The position numbers and the translations under genes are program-made. A stretch of DNA of 64,000 bases, taken from NCBI RefSeq assembly GCF_003416895.1, contig NZ_QVIO01000004.1, forward strand, positions 248,001 through 312,000. Direction: 5' to 3'. The notes under the pieces are model-generated. The model worked only from the letters and a program-made list of their open reading frames with translations, made no database searches and was not told where the DNA came from. Shown here in pieces: positions 35,716 through 45,073 of this stretch. This DNA is from Duganella sp. BJB476. Its GTDB lineage: Bacteria; Pseudomonadota; Gammaproteobacteria; Burkholderiales; Burkholderiaceae_D. Position 1 is the stretch's first letter. Each line of letters starts with the position of its first letter.

Positions 35716-36885
35716 ATGAAAATCCATGAGTATCAAGGCAAAGAAATCCTCCGAAAATACGGAGTGACGGTTCCGCGCGGTATTCCGTGCATGTCCGTTG
35801 AAGAAGCAGTCAAAGCTGCTGAAACCTTGGGCGGCCCGGTCTGGGTTGTAAAAGCACAGATCCACGCCGGTGGCCGTGGTAAAGGCGGCGGCGTTAAAGT
35901 CGCCAAATCGCTGGAACAAGTCAAAGAATTCTCCGAGCAGATCCTGGGCATGCAGCTGGTCACGCACCAGACCGGCCCTGAAGGCCAGAAAGTACGCCGC
36001 CTGCTGATCGAAGAAGGCGCGGACATCAAGAAAGAACTGTACGTATCGCTGGTCACCGACCGCGTATCGCAGCGCGTTGTGCTGATGGCTTCCTCCGAAG
36101 GCGGCATGGACATCGAAGAAGTTGCCGAGTCCCACCCAGAACTGCTGCACTCGATCGCCATCGATCCATCGATCGGCCTGACCGACGCTGAAGCCGCTGG
36201 CATCGCCGCCAAGATCGGTGTGCCGGAAGGTTCGATCGCCGACGCCGTCACCAACCTGCAAGGCCTGTACAAAGCCTACTGGGAAACCGACTCGTCGCTG
36301 GCCGAAATCAACCCGCTGATCCTGACCGGTTCGGGCAAGGTCATCGCTCTGGACGCCAAGTTCAACTTCGACGCCAACTCGCTGTTCCGTCAACCAGAAA
36401 TCGTCGCTTACCGCGATCTGGACGAAGAAGATCCAGCTGAAGTCGAAGCATCGAAATTCGACCTGGCCTACATCTCCCTGGACGGCAACATCGGCTGCCT
36501 GGTGAACGGCGCCGGCCTGGCCATGGCCACCATGGACACCATCAAGCTGTTCGGCGGCGAGCCTGCCAACTTCCTGGACGTAGGCGGCGGCGCCACGGCT
36601 GAGAAAGTAACCGAAGCCTTCAAGATCATGTTGAAAAACCCAGGCCTGAAAGCCATCCTGGTCAACATCTTCGGCGGCATCATGCGTTGCGACGTGATCG
36701 CCGAAGGCGTGATCACCGCGGTCAAAGCCGTGTCGCTGAACGTGCCGCTGGTGGTGCGCATGAAGGGCACCAACGAAGACCTGGGCAAGAAGATGCTGGC
36801 CGATTCCGGTCTGCCTATCATCGCAGCCGACACCATGGAAGATGCAGCGAAGAGCGTAGTCGCCGCCGCTGCCGGTCAAGCTTAA
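35716..36885 (+). CDS. sucC: Succinyl-CoA ligase beta subunit SucC
   Basis: TCA-cycle enzyme subunit of 389 residues with an ATP-grasp fold. MKIHEYQGKEILRKYGV, KAQIHAGGRGKGGGVK and FVNIFGGIMRCD-like sequence (LVNIFGGIMRCDVIAEGV) are diagnostic. It lies 13 bp upstream of sucD, with a GGAAG-type SD before both genes. Confidence 0.98.
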   Translation: MKIHEYQGKEILRKYGVTVPRGIPCMSVEEAVKAAETLGGPVWVVKAQIHAGGRGKGGGVKVAKSLEQVKEFSEQILGMQLVTHQTGPEGQKVRRLLIEEGADIKKELYVSLVTDRVSQRVVLMASSEGGMDIEEVAESHPELLHSIAIDPSIGLTDAEAAGIAAKIGVPEGSIADAVTNLQGLYKAYWETDSSLAEINPLILTGSGKVIALDAKFNFDANSLFRQPEIVAYRDLDEEDPAEVEASKFDLAYISLDGNIGCLVNGAGLAMATMDTIKLFGGEPANFLDVGGGATAEKVTEAFKIMLKNPGLKAILVNIFGGIMRCDVIAEGVITAVKAVSLNVPLVVRMKGTNEDLGKKMLADSGLPIIAADTMEDAAKSVVAAAAGQA

Positions 36886-36898
36886 TTAAGGAATCAAC

Positions 36899-37780
36899 AT
36901 GTCCATTCTGATCAATAAAGATACCAAAGTCGTTACCCAAGGTATTACCGGCAAAACCGGTCAATTCCACACCCGCGGTTGCCGCGACTACGCGAACGGC
37001 AAAAATGCTTTCGTCGCAGGCGTGAACCCGAAGAAAGCCGGCGAAGATTTCGAAGGCATTCCTATTTTCGCTAACGTTGCAGAAGCGAAAAAAGAAACCG
37101 GCGCCAACGTTTCCGTGATCTACGTACCGCCAGCAGGCGCTGCCGCTGCGATCTGGGAAGCTGTCGAAGCCGAACTGGACCTGGCCATTTGCATCACCGA
37201 AGGCATTCCTGTCCGCGACATGATGGCTCTGAAAGACCGCATGGCTAAAGCAGGTTCCAAGACCCTGCTGCTGGGCCCTAACTGCCCAGGCCTGATCACC
37301 CCGGACGAAATCAAGATCGGCATCATGCCAGGTCACATCCACCGCAAGGGCCGCATCGGCGTGGTTTCGCGTTCGGGCACCCTGACCTATGAAGCAGTCG
37401 GTCAGCTGACCGCACTGGGCCTGGGCCAATCGTCGGCAGTCGGCATCGGCGGCGACCCGATCAACGGTCTGAAGCACATCGACGTCATGAAGATGTTCAA
37501 CGACGATCCTGATACCGACGCGGTCATCATGATCGGCGAAATCGGCGGTCCAGACGAAGCCAACGCGGCTTACTGGATCAAAGACAACATGAAAAAACCG
37601 GTCGTCGGCTTCATCGCCGGTGTTACCGCTCCTCCGGGCAAGCGCATGGGCCACGCCGGCGCGCTGATCTCCGGCGGCGCTGACACCGCACAAGCCAAAC
37701 TGGAAATCATGGAAGCTTGCGGCATCACCGTCACCAAGAACCCGTCCGAAATGGCGCGTCTGCTGAAAGCAATGCTGTAA
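36899..37780 (+). CDS. sucD: Succinyl-CoA ligase alpha subunit SucD
   Basis: CoA-binding subunit, 293 residues, which carries the phosphohistidine. The CoA-binding TQGITGKTGQFHTRGCRDYANG, LGPNCPGLITPDE, SRSGTLTYEAV and the active-site histidine in GKRMGHAGALISGG are all intact. It is followed directly by a strong terminator. Confidence 0.98.
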   Translation: MSILINKDTKVVTQGITGKTGQFHTRGCRDYANGKNAFVAGVNPKKAGEDFEGIPIFANVAEAKKETGANVSVIYVPPAGAAAAIWEAVEAELDLAICITEGIPVRDMMALKDRMAKAGSKTLLLGPNCPGLITPDEIKIGIMPGHIHRKGRIGVVSRSGTLTYEAVGQLTALGLGQSSAVGIGGDPINGLKHIDVMKMFNDDPDTDAVIMIGEIGGPDEANAAYWIKDNMKKPVVGFIAGVTAPPGKRMGHAGALISGGADTAQAKLEIMEACGITVTKNPSEMARLLKAML

Positions 37781-37809
37781 TTACAGCCGGCTTGAATGTG
37801 GAATAATGA

Positions 37810-37837
37810 AGGGGAGCCCAGCGCTCCCCTTTTTTTG
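37810..37837 (+). terminator. Intrinsic terminator after sucCD
   Basis: Perfect stem AGGGGAGC / GCTCCCCT with a 5-base loop and seven T residues. The FHA gene that follows has its SD almost immediately after the T-run. Confidence 0.9.
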
Positions 37838-37851
37838 TTTTGGAGACCAGA

Positions 37852-38427
37852 TTGGCGAAGATCCTCATCTCGCGGGATGGACAGATAGAACAGCAAGTAC
37901 AACTGAGCAAAGAGCGGATGACCATCGGCCGTCACCCGCGCAACGACATCGTGCTGACGCATCCGGCCGTCAGCGGCGACCACGCCGTCATCGTCACCAT
38001 CCTGGACGACTCCTTCCTGGAAGACCTGCACAGCACCAACGGCACCTTCGTCAACGGCCACCGCATCGGCAAACACTTCCTGCAACACCAGGATGTGATC
38101 AAAATGGCCAAGTTCCAGGTCGAGTTCGTCGCCGACGGCGTGCGGCCCATGATGGCGGCGGAGCCCGTGCTGGCGCAAATCGAAGTATTAAATGGCAACA
38201 ATGCCGGCAAGCAGATGGCGCTGACCAAGCCGCAGACCACGCTCGGCCGCGCCGGCGTGCAGGTGGTGGTGATCCATCGCCAGCCCGACGCCTACACCAT
38301 CACCCACCAGGAAGGCGCGCAGCCGCCGCTGGTGAATGGGATCGCCCTGGGCAAGCAGGCCCAGCGTTTGAATCACGGCGACGTGATCGACCTCAGCGGA
38401 ACCCAGATGGCCTTCCGCATCGCCTGA
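37852..38427 (+). CDS. FHA domain protein
   Basis: Phosphothreonine-recognition protein of 191 residues. An FHA domain covers about residues 20-90, with the hallmark GRHPRNDIVLTHPAVSGDHAVI and LHSTNGTFVNG. A second, more divergent FHA-like half follows (TTLGRAGVQ...PLVNGIAL...GDVIDLSGTQMAF). The TTG at 37852 gives the usual MAKILISRDG start and has GGAG six bases upstream; there is no ATG nearby. Its stop lies inside the upstream activating repeats of the pilin gene. Confidence 0.85.
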   Translation: MAKILISRDGQIEQQVQLSKERMTIGRHPRNDIVLTHPAVSGDHAVIVTILDDSFLEDLHSTNGTFVNGHRIGKHFLQHQDVIKMAKFQVEFVADGVRPMMAAEPVLAQIEVLNGNNAGKQMALTKPQTTLGRAGVQVVVIHRQPDAYTITHQEGAQPPLVNGIALGKQAQRLNHGDVIDLSGTQMAFRIA

Positions 38428-38482
38428 CAATATTTGTCAGCGGCGGCCCTGGCTGACAAATTGCGGCCTGCCGACTGACAAA
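38424..38482 (+). promoter_or_regulatory. Candidate PilR-type upstream activating sites of the pilin gene
   Basis: CTGACAA-type octamers occur at 38424 (CTGACAAT), 38433 (inverted, TTTGTCAG), 38453 (CTGACAAA) and 38475 (CTGACAAA). The first two form a near-palindrome. They lie 70-130 bp before a sigma-54 promoter, the usual position for an NtrC-family activator such as PilR, whose known sites contain TGTC. Binding is inferred. Confidence 0.55.
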
Positions 38483-38553
38483 AAACGGCAGTCCGGGCGA
38501 CCCAAAGCGACAGTTTTTGGCATATTTTGTGGTTTTTGACCCAAAAAACAGGC

Positions 38554-38569
38554 TGGCACACCAATTGCT
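38554..38569 (+). promoter_or_regulatory. Sigma-54 promoter of the type IV pilin gene
   Basis: TGGCAC at 38554-38559, a 5-base spacer, then TTGCT at 38565-38569: an exact match to the -24/-12 RpoN consensus. It lies 55 bp before the pilin ATG. Confidence 0.9.
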
Positions 38570-38623
38570 CATAGCTAAGTGTCCTACCAAATTTTGATGT
38601 TCAACACACCCCAGGAGTCGAAA

Positions 38624-39091
38624 ATGAAATCCATGAAAATGATGAAGAAACAAGCCCAGGCCGGCTTCACCCTGATCGAACTGATGATCGTCGTTGCCAT
38701 TATCGGTATTCTGGCCGCGGTCGCGATTCCAGCGTACAGCGACTACACCGTGAAAGCCAAGATGGCCAACGCCCAGGGCGCGATCGACTCGATCAAGACT
38801 GCGGTGGCACTGTGCGCCCAGGAAGGTGGCGGCGATCTGACCGGTTGTAACGCCGGCGTCAAAGGCGTACCGAACTTCACCCCAACCAAGGAAGTTGTCA
38901 GCGCCACCGTTACCGATGGCGTGATTGTTGAGAAATTCGCCACCGGCGTCGGCAAAAACATCGACGGCTTGACCGCTACCTTCACCCCTACCATTGCCCC
39001 CGGTGCAGCCAACGTCACCTGGGTCGTGACCACCGACGTCACCAACACCGCAGCGTCGGCAGCGCTGACCAAGAACAACGTAGGCCCTTAA
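38624..39091 (+). CDS. pilA: Type IV pilin (PilA-like major pilin)
   Basis: Prepilin of 155 residues. The prepilin peptidase site lies between G14 and F15 (KKQAQAG/FTLIELMIVVAII), followed by the N-terminal helix with the conserved Glu five residues after cleavage. Two cysteines (LCAQEGGGDLTGC) probably form a disulfide; no cysteine pair is seen at the C-terminus. The ATG at 38624 has AGGAG upstream. A sigma-54 promoter precedes the gene and a terminator follows, so it is a single-gene transcript. Confidence 0.93.
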   Translation: MKSMKMMKKQAQAGFTLIELMIVVAIIGILAAVAIPAYSDYTVKAKMANAQGAIDSIKTAVALCAQEGGGDLTGCNAGVKGVPNFTPTKEVVSATVTDGVIVEKFATGVGKNIDGLTATFTPTIAPGAANVTWVVTTDVTNTAASAALTKNNVGP

Positions 39092-39110
39092 TATTCAAGG
39101 TCTACCCCTG

Positions 39111-39142
39111 CGGCCCGGTCGAATTTTCGACCGGGCCGTTTT
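39111..39142 (+). terminator. Intrinsic terminator after the pilin gene
   Basis: A 13-bp perfect stem (CGGCCCGGTCGAA / TTCGACCGGGCCG) with a 2-base gap, followed by TTTTC. It lies between convergent genes; the minus-strand copy lacks a clear T-run. Confidence 0.85.
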
Positions 39143-39152
39143 CATTTGGGCA

Positions 39153-41573
39153 CTAAGTACAGGGCACGATGCGTGTCGTTCGACTGAGCGTGGCCGGCGG
39201 CAGCTGTAGCGTCGCCAGCTGCCCCGATCCATCCAGCGTTGCGCTATAACGCTTGCCATTCACGCGGTAGCAGGCGTTGGTCCCTGCGCCATGCAGTGTG
39301 AGCCGCCATGAACGCAGCAATGGCGCGCCACGGTAACTGCCACGCGCGGCGCCGATGCTCAGGCTGCGATGGGCGTCATCCCAGCGGATGGCGGTGGTCA
39401 TCAGCTGGCCTTGTTTGCGATACGCCTCGCTGACATCATCGTCCTCCTGCAACAGCGTGCTGCCCGATGCGCCGGTGTAGATGTCGAGCAGCATTCGTTG
39501 CTTGTCGGCGCCGGCGGTGCTGGTGGTATAGCCCTGGCGCGGCAGGATGGCGCCGGCCTTGACGAACACCGGCAGCAAGCCGCGCTCGGCGCCGACGCTG
39601 ATCACCGTTCCGCCAGCAGCCACGTGCTGCGGCGCTTGCGGTTGCCAGAAATCGTACCAGGCGCCGGCCGGCAGCCAGACTTCGGTCGCGTCATCGCGGC
39701 TGGTGCGCGGCGCGACCAGCAGCGACGGCCCCCACATGTATTGCAGGTCGTGGCGCCAAGCCGCGTCGTCATGCGGATAGTCGAGCAGCATGGCGCGCGC
39801 CATCGGCAGGCCGCTGGCCGCCGCCTCATGCGCCGCCGAGTAAATGTATGGCATCAGCTGATAGCGGGCTTGCGCAAACTGGCGCGCCGCCGCCTGTTCG
39901 CCGGCGCTGCGGTCCAGCGGCCAGCGCGATGGTCCCATGCCGTGCGGCTTCCAGATCGGTGCAAACGCGCCGAAGCCCATCGCCCATTGCTGGTAGAGGG
40001 CGGCGTCCGGCCCCTGTTTTGCGTCCCAATCGTAGAAGCCGCCAGCGTCATGGCCCCAGTACGGGAAGCCGGACAGGCCGGCCAGCTGCATGCCGCGGAT
40101 CTGCATCTTCATTTCGTCGAAGTTGGGCTTGATGTCGCCGCTCCACAGCGAGGCATAACGTTGCGCACCTGCCGTCATGCCGCGCACCCACACATACGGA
40201 CGTTGGGTGATGGCCGACTTGTCCCAGCCGTCGCGCACCAGGGCCTGCGCAATCAGGAAGAACCAGTAATTGCGCATCTCGGCGAAGCTGCGCCCGTCGG
40301 CCAGTTTGGCATCCGCCGGCGCGCCGCCCATTTCGTCGAATTCGTCTATCCACAGCGCATCGCCCGGATAGTGCAGCGCGGGGTCCAGCGACTTGCGGTA
40401 CAGGACGTCCCAGAACCACTGGCGGAAGGCAGGGTTGGTCTGGTCCGGCGCGCTGGTGGCGAAGTCGACGCCCGCGACGCCGGGCACATTGAACTCGGGC
40501 TTCCAGCCTTCGCTGAATTCGAGAATGCAGCGGTTGACGTCGATGGTCGTGACCAGGTGGTTCTGCTTCAGCCATTGCGCATATTCGGCCGGCTGCTGAT
40601 AGCGGCCGCGATCCCATTCCAGATACGATTCGCAGCGCTTGCCGCCGCCGGCGCGCCAGCGGTTGTCGTTGACGATGTGGTCGATGGGGAAGCCGGCGGC
40701 GCGGTGCTCGCCGACCTTGCGCTTCCACCAGGCTTCGTCCGAGGGCGTGGCCGCGTCGTGGTCGTGCGACTTGTCCGACAGCGCCAGGCCGAACATGGCC
40801 TTGGGCGGCAGGCGCGGCTTGCCGGTCAGCTCGACATAGTGCGTCAGCACCTCGCGCGGCGTCGGGCCGGCGATGAAATAGTAATCCATGCGGCCGGCGT
40901 AACCTTGCGTGTCGATGCCGAATTCATAGCGGCCCTCGGCGCCGAAATTGAAGCGGTTCTTGAAAGTGCTGTTCAGGAAGACGCCGTAGCCCTTGCTGGA
41001 AATGTAGAACGGCACCAGCAGCGGCGCCTGCTGGATTTGTTCGCTGCCGTAGTTGCGGCCCAGTTCCTGGCCGCGCAGATCGATGGACTGGGCGCGGCCG
41101 TAGTAGCCATGGCCCAGCGCGGTGAAATGCTCCGCCGGATCAGGCGCGAAGCTGCGCACGATGCTGCTGTCGCGCCATTGCAGGCCGCCTTGCTCCGTCA
41201 GCACCGGCGCGCCGGCGATCAGGTAGGTGACGGCCAGCGTCTGCCTGTCGATGACGAGACGCAGCGGGGCTGCGCCCGGCAGCTGCAACGCCAGCGTGGC
41301 GCCGTGTTCGCTGACCTGCAGCGCGCCGCCATGCGGAAGCGCCTCGACCATCTCGTAGTAATTGTCGGGAAAGTAGTCCTCGCCCTTGCGTATCGTTTGC
41401 AGCCGGATCGCATGGGGGCCGTAAGGCGTGATGCGCAGGCTGGCGCCCGCCGCATCGGAGACGATCACGCTGGCGCCGCTGCGGACATAGCCGGCATCCG
41501 CATGCGCAGGCATGGGCAACGCACCGGCGAGTGCCACTGCGCCACGGAGGCATACCCGATAAAATTCTCGCAT
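39153..41573 (-). CDS. Glycoside hydrolase family 31 protein (secreted)
   Basis: Exported alpha-glycosidase-like protein of 806 residues with a signal peptide (GAVALAGALPMPAHA). An N-terminal beta-sandwich (GHGYYGRAQSIDLRGQELGRNYG) is followed by the TIM barrel from about residue 250. The likely nucleophile is D410 in ALWIDEFDEMGG and the acid/base D480 in LWSGDIKPNFDE; FPYWGHDAGGF is also conserved. The C-terminal beta domains follow. Sugar specificity (alpha-glucoside, alpha-xyloside or other) is not evident. Confidence 0.88.
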   Translation of the reverse strand: MREFYRVCLRGAVALAGALPMPAHADAGYVRSGASVIVSDAAGASLRITPYGPHAIRLQTIRKGEDYFPDNYYEMVEALPHGGALQVSEHGATLALQLPGAAPLRLVIDRQTLAVTYLIAGAPVLTEQGGLQWRDSSIVRSFAPDPAEHFTALGHGYYGRAQSIDLRGQELGRNYGSEQIQQAPLLVPFYISSKGYGVFLNSTFKNRFNFGAEGRYEFGIDTQGYAGRMDYYFIAGPTPREVLTHYVELTGKPRLPPKAMFGLALSDKSHDHDAATPSDEAWWKRKVGEHRAAGFPIDHIVNDNRWRAGGGKRCESYLEWDRGRYQQPAEYAQWLKQNHLVTTIDVNRCILEFSEGWKPEFNVPGVAGVDFATSAPDQTNPAFRQWFWDVLYRKSLDPALHYPGDALWIDEFDEMGGAPADAKLADGRSFAEMRNYWFFLIAQALVRDGWDKSAITQRPYVWVRGMTAGAQRYASLWSGDIKPNFDEMKMQIRGMQLAGLSGFPYWGHDAGGFYDWDAKQGPDAALYQQWAMGFGAFAPIWKPHGMGPSRWPLDRSAGEQAAARQFAQARYQLMPYIYSAAHEAAASGLPMARAMLLDYPHDDAAWRHDLQYMWGPSLLVAPRTSRDDATEVWLPAGAWYDFWQPQAPQHVAAGGTVISVGAERGLLPVFVKAGAILPRQGYTTSTAGADKQRMLLDIYTGASGSTLLQEDDDVSEAYRKQGQLMTTAIRWDDAHRSLSIGAARGSYRGAPLLRSWRLTLHGAGTNACYRVNGKRYSATLDGSGQLATLQLPPATLSRTTRIVPCT

Positions 41574-41602
41574 ATCCTCGTACCTCTTCCGGGAAGGGCG
41601 TA

Positions 41603-42313
41603 TCAGACGATTTTCTGGCGGTCGGCGATCAACGCCTCGTAGGTCAGGTTTTGCAGCATGGTGTAATGGACCGGATCCAGGTCGATGAACTGCACGCCGT
41701 AGGTGAACACCTCGGGCTTGTCGCCGGTGGCCGGCTTGACCACGTTGATGTTGCGGATGGTGGCGTTCGGATTGATGCGCACCTGGCGGTTGCCGGGCTG
41801 GGCGATCAGGTAGAACGACAATCCGACCTCGGCCTCATCGTCCGACAGCTTCTTGGCCGATTCGATCAGCGCGCCGGAGACGCTCAGGTTCACCAGGAAC
41901 ACGGAATTGGTGCCGCCCGGGGAAGTCACCTGGGCCGGAATGTCGACCTTGACCCGCATCGCCGCGCGCAGGCTGGTGCCCTGGATGGACTGCGGGAACG
42001 ACAGGTGGACATAGAACAGCGGACGGGGAAACACCCGTTGCACCACGCAGGAGAAGGAGCAGACGTTGACGCCGGAGAAGACGCGGATGGTCAGCTTGTC
42101 GCCGTCGTTGAGGGCGATCGGTGCGCCATTCTCGAACGGAACCTTGACGATCATGTACTCATCCTTGGCCCAGCCGATCAGCGTGGAGAAGTGCTGGATC
42201 GGCTTGATCGTGCGGTGAGTAATGAACTGAATCCTGCCGCCCACCTGCAGATTCATTTGCTCGAATTCGTATTCCTGAGTCTTGGCTTCGCTCGGTGGAG
42301 GGTTGCTGCTCAT
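41603..42313 (-). CDS. PilZ-domain flagellar brake protein (YcgR-like)
   Basis: c-di-GMP receptor of 236 residues. The N-terminal YcgR-type domain (QVGGRIQFITHR...DEYMIVKVPFENGAPIALNDGDKLTIRVFSG) precedes a PilZ domain whose binding motifs are LRAAMRVKVDIPA (RxxxR) and NLSVSGALI. Such proteins slow flagellar rotation when c-di-GMP is high. It is the last core gene before the AT-richer inserted region. Confidence 0.85.
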   Translation of the reverse strand: MSSNPPPSEAKTQEYEFEQMNLQVGGRIQFITHRTIKPIQHFSTLIGWAKDEYMIVKVPFENGAPIALNDGDKLTIRVFSGVNVCSFSCVVQRVFPRPLFYVHLSFPQSIQGTSLRAAMRVKVDIPAQVTSPGGTNSVFLVNLSVSGALIESAKKLSDDEAEVGLSFYLIAQPGNRQVRINPNATIRNINVVKPATGDKPEVFTYGVQFIDLDPVHYTMLQNLTYEALIADRQKIV

Positions 42314-42537
42314 TCAAATTCTTTCTCGTATGCGCGAGGCGGGTACGGTGAGGCCTACGTCAAAAGATTACTTCAGTGACATTTATTATATACCCACCAA
42401 ACAAAGGTAACAATCAGACAATAGGATGGGTTGCTAATTGGTCGTACAACTGTCTCAAGACGTTGATATGGCGCTGAAAATCGTTGCATTTTGGAGGTTT
42501 ACTGCGGGGTTATCAAGAGGCGCGGGGCAACAAAGTG

Positions 42538-42559
42538 TCCGTCACGCGAATGTCGGCCA
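42538..42559. other. Possible relic attachment site resembling the moaC 3' end
   Basis: TCCGTCACGCGAATGTCGGCCA matches 19 of 22 bases of moaC at 59656-59677. Flanking bases do not match. It lies in the 360-bp gap between the PilZ gene and the first RHS gene, just where core sequence gives way to the AT-richer region. It may be the leftmost att remnant of the tandem insertion; otherwise the gap shows nothing else I can assign. Confidence 0.4.
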
Positions 42560-42673
42560 AGGAATCTGGTACGTGTTTTTTGGCGAGAATTGAGCCCCAA
42601 ATCCATGCCATAATCGGGTGGTGTGTTTCCATGTGGAAACCATTCTCATCCTTCATTAATTGTGAATGCGGCT

Positions 42674-45073
42674 ATGCGAACCCCCCAATATACCCCAATT
42701 GCACCTGAATCCGTAGTCAAAGCGTGGCCGCACTACAAAGCCATTCTGGCACTATTACTTGCCTTATTGCTACCGGTAATTTTTACCTCCCAAGCAAGCG
42801 CGACGTCGTATGTCCAAGCCCAGAAGGTTTATCTAGGTGCAGGCGAATATTTCGCCGACGGCGGCAGTGTAACGAATGCAGTTGCTCTAGATAATTGCAA
42901 CGGCCACTATTCCCCCTGTAGTGGCTCATATGAGACTGAATATTTTGAGCCCACCCTAAGCTCTTGGTATTGGCGAGGCACCATACACTACACGGTAACC
43001 TATCTTGATCCGCCTAATCCGCCCAAGATAACACAGGCCACATCAGCAATTGGAGGTCCAATAACCTTCAATTGCCCTCCTGGTTTTGTTCCTTATAATC
43101 TACGGATTGGTTCTGGGCTTTGCTCCGGCCCAGATCCCATAGAACCTCCCCCGCCCCCACCAATAAAGCCACCTTCAAATTGCGATTGCAATGGAAGAGA
43201 TTCAAGTATGGTTTCTGATCCAAAGGTGGGCAATCCGATAATTCCTGCTACCGGAGTAAAAGAGCAAATAGAAACGGATTACTCTAATTCGGCTGGAACG
43301 CTCTATTTCACGCGCATATATCGCAGCAATACCAATCGATGGGAAAATAATTATCAGTCGTTCGCGGCCAGTCTGCAAACTCCAACTCCTTATGCCAAAA
43401 GTGGTCCTGGCTGTCTCATGGGAACTGGTTTGATGGGAAAGAAAACAATACCCTATTGCTTTGCATATGTCTCCGTTGGCACAACAAACGATTTTGCCAT
43501 CCGACGAGCTGGTGGCATGATGCTGTACGCGAGTAGTAATAATTCCTATCTGCCTAAACCTGATGTCAATGATCGCGTGTCGCCTATGGTGGATTCGAAT
43601 GGCGTGCCAAGCGGTTGGAATGTGGTAAACGGCGATACGGATGCCGTTGAAAACTATGATTTAAATGGCTTATTGCTGAGCTCTACTAGTCGCAACGGTC
43701 AAAAAACCACATTTACATACAGCGATGTCAATACTCCAATCTCTATCGCGCCATCAGCGGGGCTACTCCTTAGCGTAACGGATGTTTTTGGTAAACAGTT
43801 AAACTTCACGTATAACGCAAATGGTCTAATGGTAACAATGAAAGATCCGATGGATGGGATCTATCTATATTCCTATGATGCCTACAAAAATCTTATTTCT
43901 GTCACTTATCCTGATGGGAAAATTCGCAGCTACGTTTATAACGAGCCAGCAAATACTGCGAATACGAATCAACCGTTTGCATTGACCGGAATCATCGATG
44001 AAAAAAATTCCAGGTATGCTACTTTTTCATATTTCGCTTCTGGACTAGCTATTTCTACCGAGCACGCCGTTGGGATCGAAAAATACACTTTTTCATATCC
44101 TTATAAATATCAAAAAACATACGTTACCGATCCGTTGGGAACAATGCGAGCTTATAACTTCACCAGCGTGTTGGGCGTTGTTAAAAGTTCCGGCGTGACC
44201 CAACCATCACCGACGACAGGATATGTCTCTACATCCATCACTTATGACGCAAACGGTAATGTGGCATCAACGACCGACTTCAACGGCAACAGGACGACAT
44301 ACACTTATGACTTAACGCGTAATCTCGAATTAACCCGTGTTGAAGCAGCGGGGACGATAAATGCCCGGACAATCTCAACAGCTTGGCATCCGACTTGGCG
44401 TTTACCTTTAAAAATTGCAGAGCCCAAACGACTTACGGTCTTCACTTACGATGCTGGTGGCAATGTTTTGACCAAATCGGTTCGGGCAACCAGCGATACA
44501 ACCGGAGCCTCAGGCGTCAACGCCACCATGGTCGGTGCGGCGAGGGTATGGACTTATACCTATAACCAATTTGGCCAGATGCTGACAGAGAAGAGTCCGC
44601 GAACAGACGTCAATGATGTCACCAGTTATACCTATGATGAACAAGGCAACCTAACATCTGTCGCGAACGCGGCAGGCCATACCACGGCACTGTCGAACTA
44701 CGATTTGAACGGGCGCGTGGGTAGAATCACGGACCCGAACGGTCTTGTCACGGACCTGACCTATACGCTGCGTGGCCGGCTTTCTTCCCGTACTGTTGGC
44801 GGTGAAACCACAAGCTACACCTATGACGATGCTGGCCAGCTGACGCAAGTAACCTGGCCAGACAACTCCACAATTATCTATACCTATGATGGCGCTCATC
44901 GGCTGACTAATGTGGCCGACAGCCTTGGAAATAGTGTTGCGTACACCTTGGATGTAATGAGTAATCGCACGACTGAGAGTGTCAATGACCCAAATGGAGT
45001 GCTTACGCGAAAAACGACCAGGGTATATAACGCGCTGAATCGACTACAGCAGCAAACTGGAGGTGTGCAATGA
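42674..45073 (+). CDS. RHS-repeat protein, N-terminal half (secreted)
   Basis: 799-residue RHS/YD-repeat protein. A signal peptide (YKAILALLLALLLPVIFTSQASA) and a Cys/Pro-rich segment (PIEPPPPPPIKPPSNCDCNG) are followed by a DUF6531-like start (KVGNPIIPATGVKEQIETDY) and many YD repeats (SYTYDDAGQLTQVTW). It has no C-terminal core or toxin; the stop overlaps the next gene (ATGA). The ATG at 42674 gives the best signal peptide; one 17 codons upstream is also possible. Base composition is lower in GC than the flanks. Confidence 0.8.
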   Translation: MRTPQYTPIAPESVVKAWPHYKAILALLLALLLPVIFTSQASATSYVQAQKVYLGAGEYFADGGSVTNAVALDNCNGHYSPCSGSYETEYFEPTLSSWYWRGTIHYTVTYLDPPNPPKITQATSAIGGPITFNCPPGFVPYNLRIGSGLCSGPDPIEPPPPPPIKPPSNCDCNGRDSSMVSDPKVGNPIIPATGVKEQIETDYSNSAGTLYFTRIYRSNTNRWENNYQSFAASLQTPTPYAKSGPGCLMGTGLMGKKTIPYCFAYVSVGTTNDFAIRRAGGMMLYASSNNSYLPKPDVNDRVSPMVDSNGVPSGWNVVNGDTDAVENYDLNGLLLSSTSRNGQKTTFTYSDVNTPISIAPSAGLLLSVTDVFGKQLNFTYNANGLMVTMKDPMDGIYLYSYDAYKNLISVTYPDGKIRSYVYNEPANTANTNQPFALTGIIDEKNSRYATFSYFASGLAISTEHAVGIEKYTFSYPYKYQKTYVTDPLGTMRAYNFTSVLGVVKSSGVTQPSPTTGYVSTSITYDANGNVASTTDFNGNRTTYTYDLTRNLELTRVEAAGTINARTISTAWHPTWRLPLKIAEPKRLTVFTYDAGGNVLTKSVRATSDTTGASGVNATMVGAARVWTYTYNQFGQMLTEKSPRTDVNDVTSYTYDEQGNLTSVANAAGHTTALSNYDLNGRVGRITDPNGLVTDLTYTLRGRLSSRTVGGETTSYTYDDAGQLTQVTWPDNSTIIYTYDGAHRLTNVADSLGNSVAYTLDVMSNRTTESVNDPNGVLTRKTTRVYNALNRLQQQTGGVQ

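Noticed and set aside
37840..37851. Upstream TTG as the start of the FHA protein
   Set aside because: It lies at the end of the sucCD terminator T-run with no SD; the TTG at 37852 has GGAG at the right distance.
42484..42708. Open frame before the first RHS gene
   Set aside because: It overlaps the RHS start in another frame, has no SD and no protein-like pattern; the att-like 22-mer lies within it.
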